A stretch of 64,000 nucleotides of DNA, taken from Pararhodobacter sp. (lineage in GTDB: Bacteria > Pseudomonadota > Alphaproteobacteria > Rhodobacterales > Rhodobacteraceae). The notes under the pieces are model-generated. The model ran no database searches and was not told the DNA's origin. It saw only the letters and a program-made list of their open reading frames with translations. Positions 1-7,236 of the stretch are shown piece after piece. The stretch spans positions 62,001-126,000 of the forward strand of contig NZ_JAUCBZ010000011.1 in the NCBI RefSeq assembly GCF_034676545.1. Reading direction: 5' to 3'. Every line of letters begins with the position of its first letter. Position 1 is the stretch's first letter. A program made the position numbers and the translations under genes.

Positions 1-541
1 AGGTCACGCTGGTCGGATGCTTGCCCCGTGCACCGCGAGGTTCACTGACTTCGGGCATGCCATCGCGTTCCCAGTCGTCAAAGGCCTCGTCACGCAGTCC
101 CTGCGCCACGCGACGGATCAGGAACTGGACCGAGCACCGCGCCACTGAGGCCCAGGCTTCAGCGAGATGGGCTTGCCTGGCGGTGAGCGACACCGCGACA
201 TAGACGACCTGACCCCGGGCCGTTGCGGATGGGGCAGGCACCGCATGGCGCTGCGCCAAGTGCAGTGGTGTCCGCGGTTCACCCTCCTCTTTCCGGGCTT
301 CTTCTTGGCCGCGGATGGGCAACCCGCCATCATCATCGCGTTGGGGCATGACATGTGCGGCGGCTGTCACGATTGCCGGTTGCTCGGGCTTCGATTCTGG
401 CCGGGAGCAGACCGGCGCCGACGGCATCGCGCTCGGTCTTTCAACCTCCGCCGGGGGCGCGACCATCCCACCAAACCCAAGCTTCGCTGAAAAACCCGCA
501 TCCTGCCGGATGATCCGCATCTGATCTTTACGCGGTGCCAT
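1..541 (-). CDS. virC2: VirC2-like protein, partial (3' end beyond window)
   Basis: An open frame runs from the ATG at 541 to the left edge without a stop (about 180 codons). It begins MAPRKDQMRIIRQDAGFSAK and has a disordered, Pro/Ala-rich first half, then a folded segment with VVYVAVSLTARQAHLAEAW. The start overlaps the stop of the upstream ParA-type gene by one base (TAATG), so the two are translationally coupled. In Agrobacterium virC1 is followed by virC2, whose product helps the relaxosome bind and process DNA; position and the charged ribbon-helix-helix-like C-terminal segment fit that. The assignment rests mainly on gene order and I could not align it; it could be another small DNA-binding protein that accompanies ParA. 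Confidence 0.55.
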   Translation of the reverse strand, partial: MAPRKDQMRIIRQDAGFSAKLGFGGMVAPPAEVERPSAMPSAPVCSRPESKPEQPAIVTAAAHVMPQRDDDGGLPIRGQEEARKEEGEPRTPLHLAQRHAVPAPSATARGQVVYVAVSLTARQAHLAEAWASVARCSVQFLIRRVAQGLRDEAFDDWERDGMPEVSEPRGARGKHPTSVT

Positions 542-1266
542 TATGCGACCACCGCCGGGGCCGCGATCAACTGATCGATTTCGTCGAGAAGCTCCCCGGC
601 CTCCTTCACGGCTGTCTGCAGATGCGCCGCCAAGCCGCGATTTGGCGTCTTGTCCGCGATCGGGCCGAGGAGCCCTTCCTTGTCCATCCGGACATAGGCG
701 CTGCGATTGGACAGCCAGGCCTCGCAGGCAGGCAGCGACCGGAAGAGTTCATCCGCCACCGCGCGCTCCGCTTCAGAGAGCCGGACCTGCACGCGACTGA
801 ACACCACGGAGAAGCCGGCAAGCTCATCCGGATTGTCGACCCGCCCGCGCAGCTTCAAATACCAGTTGGCAGTCTCGAGCGTCTCGCTGAGATCGCCGCG
901 CGACAGCATCATCGGGCAGATGATCCGGTGGGCGGCAACGGCCAGCACATCCTGTGCCTCTGACCCGCCGCCGAAAGTGTCGATCAGGATCAGATGCTCC
1001 TGGTCTGGCTGTTCATAGATATGGTCAATCGCCTCGACGACCCGGTGGGCATCAAGTGTGTGGATCACCTCAACATGGGGTGACCAGTTTCCGGCCTCTT
1101 GCCCCGCCTGCATCCACTTGAGGCAAGACTTCGAGGCATCCGTGTCGAAGATCGTGACCGTCTCGCCGCGACTTGCTGCGGCAGAGGCAAGGGCGCGGCA
1201 GAGCGTGCTCTTGCCCGATCCGCCCTTCCTGTTCATCACCAGCACAACCCGTATTCCGTAACCCAT
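541..1266 (-). CDS. virC1: VirC1/ParA-family ATPase
   Basis: This 241-residue P-loop ATPase starts MGYGIRVVLVMNRKGGSGKS, with the deviant Walker A (KGGSGKS) typical of ParA/MinD/VirC1, followed by DTDASKSCLKW and the Walker B-like HLILIDTFGG. An upstream in-frame ATG at 1287 exists, but the ATG at 1266 has a strong ribosome site (GAGGAAGG) at good spacing. Length and the sequence after Walker B resemble VirC1, which recruits the relaxosome to the transfer machine at the cell pole, rather than a plasmid-partition ParA, and no parB follows. It points away from the mobC-relaxase genes, and the shared intergenic region is now split by an IS66 element. A partition role cannot be excluded. Confidence 0.75.
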   Translation of the reverse strand: MGYGIRVVLVMNRKGGSGKSTLCRALASAAASRGETVTIFDTDASKSCLKWMQAGQEAGNWSPHVEVIHTLDAHRVVEAIDHIYEQPDQEHLILIDTFGGGSEAQDVLAVAAHRIICPMMLSRGDLSETLETANWYLKLRGRVDNPDELAGFSVVFSRVQVRLSEAERAVADELFRSLPACEAWLSNRSAYVRMDKEGLLGPIADKTPNRGLAAHLQTAVKEAGELLDEIDQLIAAPAVVA

Positions 1267-1395
1267 ACCACCTTCCTCACCTCGCATATCGACTATCCCA
1301 TTTTTCTGAATGCGGATCGCCGAAATCTTTTATCCTAAATCACATCGCTTTATTCCGTAAGCCTGCGGTGAAGGCCGTCTGCTCTGATTGAGCAA

Positions 1396-1821
1396 ATGGT
1401 CGTAAGGCATTGCCTTATGGCATGCGCTTCAACTGTTTCACCAATCGAGATCTTCGCCGCCGATGAGGGTGGCCGTCGTCGGCACTGGTCTGACGAGGAC
1501 AAGATCCGGATCGTCGAAGAGAGCCTGCGCGGTTTCCGGCAGGGTTCGGCGACGGCGCGCCGGTATGGGATTTCCCGGTCGCTTCTTTCGATCTGGCGGC
1601 GCGAGTATCGCAGCGGGACACTTGGCGCGTCGGGGGCTGGTGGGGGCTTCGTGCCATTGGTGATTGCGGGCGCCCCGCCTACGCCAGCGGAGCAGCCATC
1701 GCGGGAAGCCGACGATGCCCGGATCGACATCACGTTGACGAACGGGCGTCGCATGACGATCTCTGTGTCGCTGGCCCCTTCGCATCTTGCGGCGTTGCTG
1801 GCCGTGCTGGACCCGCGATGA
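1396..1821 (+). CDS. tnpA: IS66 TnpA accessory protein
   Basis: A 141-residue IS66 OrfA/TnpA-type protein. The N-terminal half has the HTH_Tnp_1-like segment RRHWSDEDKIRIVEESLRG followed by ARRYGISRSLLSIWRREY, which would bind the element's ends. The start could be the ATG at 1396 or the one at 1417; neither has a clear ribosome site. It overlaps tnpB by four bases (ATGA), so tnpA and tnpB are coupled, as is usual in this family. Confidence 0.9.
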   Translation: MVVRHCLMACASTVSPIEIFAADEGGRRRHWSDEDKIRIVEESLRGFRQGSATARRYGISRSLLSIWRREYRSGTLGASGAGGGFVPLVIAGAPPTPAEQPSREADDARIDITLTNGRRMTISVSLAPSHLAALLAVLDPR

Positions 1822-2168
1822 TTGCCTTTCCGGCGGGGGCCCGCGTGTGGATTGCAGGCGGGGTAACGGACATGCGGTGCGGAATGAACAGTCTGGCGCT
1901 GAAGGTCCAGCAGGGGCTGGGGCGCGACCCGCATGGTGGCGAGATCTTCTGCTTCCGGGGGCGCAAGGGTGACCTGATCAAGGTGCTGTGGCACGACGGG
2001 GTCGGCATGTCGCTGTATCTGAAGCGGCTGGAGGCCGGAAAGTTCATCTGGCCGGTGAGCCAGAATGGCTCAGCCGTTCCGGTTTCGGCAGCGCAGCTCG
2101 GCTATCTTCTGGAAGGAATTGATTGGCGCAATCCGCGCTGGACACAGCGGCCAGCATCAGCGGGTTAA
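1818..2168 (+). CDS. tnpB: IS66 TnpB accessory protein
   Basis: A 116-residue Orf2/TnpB protein of the IS66 family, recognisable from VWIAGGVTDMRCGMNSLALK near the N-terminus, the FCFRGRKGDLIKVLWHDG core and the YLLEGIDWRNPRW C-terminus. It is required for transposition of IS66 elements but its biochemical role is unknown. It starts at the ATGA overlap with tnpA and is followed by a 58-bp gap before tnpC. Confidence 0.93.
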   Translation: MIAFPAGARVWIAGGVTDMRCGMNSLALKVQQGLGRDPHGGEIFCFRGRKGDLIKVLWHDGVGMSLYLKRLEAGKFIWPVSQNGSAVPVSAAQLGYLLEGIDWRNPRWTQRPASAG

Positions 2169-2226
2169 TGGGTAAAATTCCCTTGTTTTATTGGACTATT
2201 CTTGGGTTCCGTGGTAGGTCTTCGGC

Positions 2227-3879
2227 ATGTCGGAGACCGCATCTGAGATCGCTGTTCTGCGCGCCGCACTCGCCGCGGCAGAGGCCCGCGCGTCTGCCGC
2301 AGAAGGCGCATTGGTCGCCGCCAAGGGGGAGTTGACCCAGGTTCAGGCGATCGTCTCGGCCTCCGAAGACATGATCCGGCACCTTCGACTGCAGATCGCC
2401 AAACTCCGCCGCGAGCAATATGGCCATAGCGCCGAACGCCATGCCCGGCTGATCGAACAACTGGAGATGCAGCTCGAGGACATCGAGACCGACATTGCCG
2501 ATGACCGGGCCAAAACCGAGGCAACGGGCCCGGGGGCGATGGTCGCGGCCTTCGAGCGCCGCCGCCCCGCCCGCAAGCCGTTCCCCGAGCATCTGCCCCG
2601 CGAGCGCGTGGTGGTTGAGGCGCCGACGTCCTGCACCTGCTGTGGTTCCGCGCGCATCGTGAAGATGGGCGAGGACATCACCGAGACGCTGGAGGTGATC
2701 CCCCGGCAGTGGAAGGTCATCCAGACCGTCCGTGAGAAGTTCACCTGCCGCGACTGCGAGCGGATCAGCCAGCCGCCCGCGCCGTTTCATCCGACGCCTC
2801 GGGGCTGGGCGGGGCCCAATCTGCTGGCCATGATCCTGTTCGAGAAGTTCGGCCAGCATCAGCCCCTGAACCGGCAGGCCGAGCGCTACGCGAAGGAAGG
2901 GGTTGAGATCAGCCTTTCCACCCTCGCCGACCAGGTCGGCGCCTGTGCCGTGGCGCTGCAGCCGATCCACGATCTGATCCGTGCTCATGTCCTCGGCACT
3001 GAACGATTGCATGCGGACGACACCACCGTGCCGCTTCTGGCCAAGGGAGGCACCAGGACCGCCCGCCTCTGGACCTATCTGCGCGATGACCGGCCCTTCG
3101 GGGGTGGGGCGCCTCCGGCTGCGCTCTACTACTTCTCCACCGACCGCAGGAAAGAACACCCGACCCGGCATCTGACGGGCTGGACTGGCATCCTGCAAGC
3201 TGACGCCTATGGCGGCTACAACGATCTCTATCGCCATGATCACAAGCCCGCGCCGGTGCGCAGCGCGCTGTGCTGGGCGCATGCCCGGCGCAAGTTCTTC
3301 GAACTGGCGGATATCAAAGCCACGGCCCGCAAGGGCAAGAAGGTGGCCGAGGAGATCTCGCCTGTGGCGCTGGAAGCCGTTCAACGCTTTGACGCCATCT
3401 TCGATATCGAGCGCGAGATCAACGGCCTGACCGCCGAGGCCCGTCATGACGCCCGTCAGCGGCTGGTGCGTCCGATGGTCCAGGATCTACATGACTGGCT
3501 GCGATCCGAACGCGCCCGGATGTCGAAGCACAACCCTGTCGCCAAGGCCATCAACTACATGTTCGAGGAAGACGGCCGCTGGGAAGCTTTCACCCGGTTC
3601 CTCGATGATGGCCGGATTTGCCTCACCAATAATGCGGCCGAACGAGCCCTCCGCGGCGTCGCCCTCGGCCGGAAAGCCTGGCTCTTCGCCGGATCACCGC
3701 GCGGCGGCGACCGCGCTGCCTTCATGTATTCCCTGATCGTCACAGCCCGGATGAACGACATCGACCCGCAGGCTTGGCTGGCTGACGTCCTCGCGCGGAC
3801 GCCAGAAATATCCCTCTCTCGTCTGCCGGAACTGCTCCCTTGGAACTGGCGCCAAACTGATCGGAAGGTGGCCGCCTGA
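2227..3879 (+). CDS. tnpC: IS66 TnpC transposase
   Basis: A 550-residue DDE transposase. In order: N-terminal coiled-coil/leucine-zipper segment (residues about 5-60), IS66 zinc-binding region with CTCCGSARIVKMGEDITE and FTCRDCERI, the catalytic core with LHADDTTVPLLAKGG (first Asp), QADAYGGYNDLY (second Asp) and LTNNAAERALRGVALGRKAW (the Glu region), and the C-terminal IS66_C tail ending WLADVLARTPEISLSRLPELLPWNW. Full length and apparently intact. Its stop overlaps the next ATG (TGATG). Confidence 0.95.
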   Translation: MSETASEIAVLRAALAAAEARASAAEGALVAAKGELTQVQAIVSASEDMIRHLRLQIAKLRREQYGHSAERHARLIEQLEMQLEDIETDIADDRAKTEATGPGAMVAAFERRRPARKPFPEHLPRERVVVEAPTSCTCCGSARIVKMGEDITETLEVIPRQWKVIQTVREKFTCRDCERISQPPAPFHPTPRGWAGPNLLAMILFEKFGQHQPLNRQAERYAKEGVEISLSTLADQVGACAVALQPIHDLIRAHVLGTERLHADDTTVPLLAKGGTRTARLWTYLRDDRPFGGGAPPAALYYFSTDRRKEHPTRHLTGWTGILQADAYGGYNDLYRHDHKPAPVRSALCWAHARRKFFELADIKATARKGKKVAEEISPVALEAVQRFDAIFDIEREINGLTAEARHDARQRLVRPMVQDLHDWLRSERARMSKHNPVAKAINYMFEEDGRWEAFTRFLDDGRICLTNNAAERALRGVALGRKAWLFAGSPRGGDRAAFMYSLIVTARMNDIDPQAWLADVLARTPEISLSRLPELLPWNWRQTDRKVAA

Positions 3880-4211
3880 TGGCCCGCGTCACACACACCT
3901 ACACGATCGACGAGGTCGCCAAAATGATCGGCGAAAGCCCCGAGCTCATCGAGATCACCAGCGCCAATTCCGACAACATCGATTACGGCGAGATGATCTG
4001 GGTCGACAACGGCACCGAGGAAGGGATCAAAACCTTCACGGACCGCGGCATCGAATGCCTGCAGGAGCTCCTTGCAGACATTCGAACATGGGATGGCGGC
4101 ATCCTCGAGTTCCTCCGATATGAGCAGTGTGATCCGGCAGTTATCGAACGCATCATGGCTGACCAAAAAAATGATGAGCCGGAAAACCTTCGCCACAGCG
4201 AAGCAACATAA
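3879..4211 (+). CDS. Passenger/accessory protein inside the IS66 element
   Basis: A 110-residue acidic protein translated from an ATG overlapping the tnpC stop by one base, so it belongs to the transposase operon. It begins MARVTHTYTIDEVAKMIGES, then ITSANSDNIDYGEMIWVDNG, and looks like a small all-helical protein with an N-terminal MerR/HTH-like start (TIDEVAKMIGESPELIE). Such a fourth gene occurs in some alphaproteobacterial IS66 elements; its function is not known to me. It ends 24 bp before the right terminal repeat. Confidence 0.7.
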   Translation: MARVTHTYTIDEVAKMIGESPELIEITSANSDNIDYGEMIWVDNGTEEGIKTFTDRGIECLQELLADIRTWDGGILEFLRYEQCDPAVIERIMADQKNDEPENLRHSEAT

Positions 4212-4243
4212 CTGCGGCCTACGCCGGATGCTTACTTTATTCC

Positions 4244-4644
4244 GAACCCGGACAGCGGATATCAGAAACCATCTCGCGCAAACCCTATTGCGCAAGGCGT
4301 ATCTCTTTAATCATTGGTCTGATTACTGGATGCGTATGTCTTTTATCTGATCGCGCAATGCGTGTATCATAAGGCGTAGCCCTGATCACACGTCGCTGAT
4401 GCCACAAGACGCATCCCACACTTCCTTTCTCCGAACCCGCAACACTGAACGGTTGGGTCCGTACATCAAACAAAACAGGGCGTTACCGCCACTTCTGCCC
4501 GGGAAATGCCCTCCTGCCAAGGGCTTGGATGTGCACCTTCTCCGGTTGCGCCTTGTGCATTCAGCGATCAGCGAAGTGCACTCGGTGGCAGGTGAGTTAC
4601 CCAAGGTTAACACAACCTGCAAGTGGTCATATCGCGCATAGATT
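4244..4644. promoter_or_regulatory. Intergenic region upstream of mobC, candidate oriT / promoter region
   Basis: About 400 bp with no credible gene, lying between the right end of the first IS66 and mobC; before the insertion it was continuous with 1267-1348. It is more AT-rich than its surroundings and holds direct repeats (4297-4347), a 12-bp palindrome CCAAGGGCTTGG near 4517-4528 and several shorter inverted repeats. Conjugative origins usually lie immediately upstream of the relaxosome genes, so this is the best oriT candidate; I could not identify a nic site by eye. Confidence 0.4.
4297..4347 (+). repeat. Two imperfect 16-bp direct repeats in candidate oriT region
   Basis: GCGTATCTCTTTAATC (4297-4312) and GCGTATGTCTTTTATC (4332-4347) agree at 14 of 16 positions and begin 35 bp apart. 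A related string, TCTTTTATCC, occurs on the other side of the IS66 insertion near 1327-1335. Spaced repeats of this kind are typical binding sites for relaxosome or regulatory proteins; no binding protein can be assigned from sequence alone. Confidence 0.5.
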
Positions 4645-5256
4645 GTGCTTGATCAAGGGCTGAAAGAAGGGGATAGAGAAGGTGGCAGGAAATGCGATGT
4701 GTCTACAAATAATCGGTGGCGGAAGTTGGCAGAAAAATCAGAGCCGCGCAAAATACGACTTAAGTCTGGGTCCGGTGTTTCAGCCAAAGCGAATTGCGAT
4801 CTGGCTGATTCTGCAGCGCAGCAACGGGCGCACCGCGGGCGGCCGCGAGTCGAGAGCTTGGGCCAGGTTGTAAGTTGCCGTCTGCCTGCCGAAGAGCTTC
4901 AAGCCTTCGATGCGCTCTGCACCCAACTCGGCGCGAAATCCCGCTCTGACGGTGTGAGGTCGGTCGTGCGGATGGCCTCGGGCTTCCTCGAGTTCAGCCG
5001 GGAAGACAGCGCGCGGCTGGAAGAGATCCGCCACGAGTTGGCGAAGATCGGTACCAACGTGAACCAGATTGCGCTGGCGGCAAACCGGGGCCGGGCGCCG
5101 ATGGTGCGGGCGCAATGGGCATCGGTCGAAGAATTGCGCCGGTCGCTGCCAATGGTGGCGAAGATGTTGAGCCAGATCATCGCGGAACGCCGGCGGCAGG
5201 GCGTGGCGCTGTTCCGCAAGTTTGTCGAAATCCAGGAGGGTGCGCGCCATGGTTAA
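4645..5256 (+). CDS. mobC: MobC-like relaxosome protein
   Basis: A protein of up to 203 residues with a basic, variable N-terminus, then a DNA-binding-type segment (VVSCRLPAEELQAFDALC) and the MobC signature region EIRHELAKIGTNVNQIALAA. MobC-type proteins open the DNA around nic for the relaxase. The GTG at 4645 has no obvious ribosome site; the in-frame GTG at 4699 has AGGAAA upstream and may be the real start. The gene overlaps the relaxase start by eight bases, so the two are translationally coupled. VirD1 would be the functional counterpart in Ti plasmids. Confidence 0.8.
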   Translation: MLDQGLKEGDREGGRKCDVSTNNRWRKLAEKSEPRKIRLKSGSGVSAKANCDLADSAAQQRAHRGRPRVESLGQVVSCRLPAEELQAFDALCTQLGAKSRSDGVRSVVRMASGFLEFSREDSARLEEIRHELAKIGTNVNQIALAANRGRAPMVRAQWASVEELRRSLPMVAKMLSQIIAERRRQGVALFRKFVEIQEGARHG

Positions 5257-7075
5257 GCCCGGATCGCGTCCGATCGGGCTGGCAGAGGCTGTTCTAGGCG
5301 ACCTCGACTTTCTGCGTCCCCAGTCAGGGCGCGTGAAACCCGGTCCCTCTTCTTCCTCTCGGCAGGGCTTTCGATTCTCGCCGCGCGCCAGCCAGCTGTG
5401 GCGGTTTTCGCTGGGATCGAACGCCGCGGTCATCAAGAAGATCGGCAAGGGTGGCACGGCGAACGCGAAGGAGCTGGCGGCCCAGATGGATTATCTGTTC
5501 TCGAAGTCGGCATCGATCTTTGGCAACGGGGTCGTGCTGGATGCAGATGCCAAGGGGCTGACCAAGGACGAACGAAAAGACATCATCGGCGACTGGGTCG
5601 AAGATTGGCGTGGGTCGCCCAAGAACGGGCACACCAGCCATCTGCTGCTGAGCTTTCCGTCCCATGTGCGGCCGGAGAAGGCCAAGCTGATTGCCGAGGC
5701 CTGGGCCTTCGAGATGTTCCAGTCGGGCGACCATCAGGACGATATCTGGTCCTATGTCGCGGCGCTGCACACCGACCGGGCGCATCCGCATGTCCATATT
5801 GTCGTGAACAACCGAGGCACCCTGAATGACAGCTGGTTCTTCATGGCGAGGGAACATGTGTTCAACCTCGACGTGATGAAAACGTGCATGGTGGCCATTG
5901 CGGCGGAAGAAGGGGTGTTTCTGGACGCGACCTCGCGCGCGGAACGGGGGCTTCTGACCTATGGCCCCTCGCGGGCAGAGATCGAACGGGCGCGGGAAGA
6001 AGGTAGGGCACCGGAGGAACGGCCGCGCAAGGGTAGGGCGCTGGAGGATGCACTTGCCACGATGGCACGCACGGCGGACACCATGCGCAACCTCAGTCAT
6101 GTGGCGGCTCTGACCGGGCTGCCGGAGATCGCCGAGAAGATTGCCAAGGCTGAGGAAGTACTTCGGCAGGGAGGGGTACTTTCACCCTTCCCGGCCGAGG
6201 CGGCGACGCTGGAGCGTGCTGATCTGGAGCGGCATTTCAGCGGATGGATGACCGAGACCGAAGGCAGGATCCGCAAGGCGCCAATCGCGGAGCGGAAGGG
6301 CCTGCGGGATGAGCTTTATGGCTATGCCGTCGACATCGCACGTGGGCTTGGCGATGCCCGCGGCGCGCAGCTTCTGCAGATGATGCCGCAGTCGGTGATT
6401 TACGGCATGGCGCTCGAAGGCGACGCCCTGACGCGGGGGCGTGCGGAGACGACCCTGCAGCCCGGGGCGGCGGAGCGGCTGCGCGCGGAGATCGTGGCCG
6501 GCGCGAGTGCACTTGGCCTGAGCGGCGAGCGCATCGCCATCCGTCTGGAAACGGGCGCGGCGAACGCCTGGGAAGAGCGGGATTGGGTGCGCAGCGATCT
6601 TCTGCTCCTCGCCGGACGGCGACGACTGGACCTGCGCGACCCGGAGCAGGGACGGCGCATGGCCGGGGAGCTGCAGGGGTTTTATGACCGAGCGGCGGCG
6701 GCGATTGACCATACCGTTACCCATGAAACCGCGCCTGAGAACGACCGGCTTGTGCGCGCGCTGCGGTCCATGGGACGCATCATGCAGGCCGAGGGGAAGG
6801 TCGGGTTCCGCAACGATACCCATGCCGGGCGGTTCGCGGCGGAATTGCGGGCGCGATATGGGGCGGGCATCGTGACAGACCTCGCCGCAGGCCGGACAGA
6901 TGCGCTGGCGCAGGATGTCGGGGATCAGGCCGAACGCCACCGGATCGCCCGCGCAGTGGTCTCAGCCGCGAAATCGCATGTGGCCTTGGGACTGACTTTG
7001 CGGCAGGCGACGGTGGCGGAGCGCGAGTTGGCCGGACAATCGGAGCGCAAGGGCGTGACGGATTGGGAGCTGTGA
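5249..7075 (+). CDS. virD2: VirD2-type relaxase with extra C-terminal domain
   Basis: A 608-residue relaxase that would nick oriT and remain covalently attached to the 5' end. The ATG at 5249 is chosen because AGGAGGG lies eight bases upstream; a TTG at 5222 also keeps the frame. Visible motifs: likely catalytic tyrosine Y82 in AAQMDYLFSKSA, and the metal-binding motif III HTDRAHPHVHIVVNNRG with H174, H179, H181 and H183. Residues about 60-240 form the nuclease, 241-430 are helical, and about 432-592 form a domain (RLETGAANAWEERDW ... DLAAGRTDALAQDV ... ARAVVSAAK) repeated in the large protein encoded at 35718-37928. Intact. Mob family (P or Q) cannot be settled by eye. Confidence 0.87.
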   Translation: MVKPGSRPIGLAEAVLGDLDFLRPQSGRVKPGPSSSSRQGFRFSPRASQLWRFSLGSNAAVIKKIGKGGTANAKELAAQMDYLFSKSASIFGNGVVLDADAKGLTKDERKDIIGDWVEDWRGSPKNGHTSHLLLSFPSHVRPEKAKLIAEAWAFEMFQSGDHQDDIWSYVAALHTDRAHPHVHIVVNNRGTLNDSWFFMAREHVFNLDVMKTCMVAIAAEEGVFLDATSRAERGLLTYGPSRAEIERAREEGRAPEERPRKGRALEDALATMARTADTMRNLSHVAALTGLPEIAEKIAKAEEVLRQGGVLSPFPAEAATLERADLERHFSGWMTETEGRIRKAPIAERKGLRDELYGYAVDIARGLGDARGAQLLQMMPQSVIYGMALEGDALTRGRAETTLQPGAAERLRAEIVAGASALGLSGERIAIRLETGAANAWEERDWVRSDLLLLAGRRRLDLRDPEQGRRMAGELQGFYDRAAAAIDHTVTHETAPENDRLVRALRSMGRIMQAEGKVGFRNDTHAGRFAAELRARYGAGIVTDLAAGRTDALAQDVGDQAERHRIARAVVSAAKSHVALGLTLRQATVAERELAGQSERKGVTDWEL

Positions 7076-7236
7076 TCAGGTCCCGGTGCGCGCCACCCCC
7101 GGTTTGCTCCGTCGGCTCTGGCCACGGTCGGCGGGCCCGCCATTCTGTCGCCAGACACGGCTGCCATCTCTTCCTGACAAGGGACAGCCACTTCGCTAGG
7201 CTGGTCGCTGAATTCGGACAGTACGGCGGGTGAGAC

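Larger units (their letters stand above)
1349..4243 (+). mobile_element. Complete IS66-family element with 8-bp target duplication
   Basis: The element spans 1357-4235 (2879 bp). The left end reads GTAAGCCTGCGGTGAAGGCC and the right end, in reverse complement, GTAAGCATCCGGCGTAGGCC; the match is imperfect but clear and starts with the GTAAGC typical of IS66. Both ends are flanked by the 8-bp direct repeat TTTATTCC (1349-1356 and 4236-4243), the duplication size expected for IS66. It carries tnpA, tnpB, tnpC and one extra small gene. It inserted between the divergent virC1 and mobC genes; removing it and one repeat restores a continuous AT-rich intergenic region. Confidence 0.95.

Noticed and set aside
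541..1266. ParA of a repABC or parAB replication system
   Set aside because: No parB, repB or repC follows, and the next gene and length fit VirC1 better.
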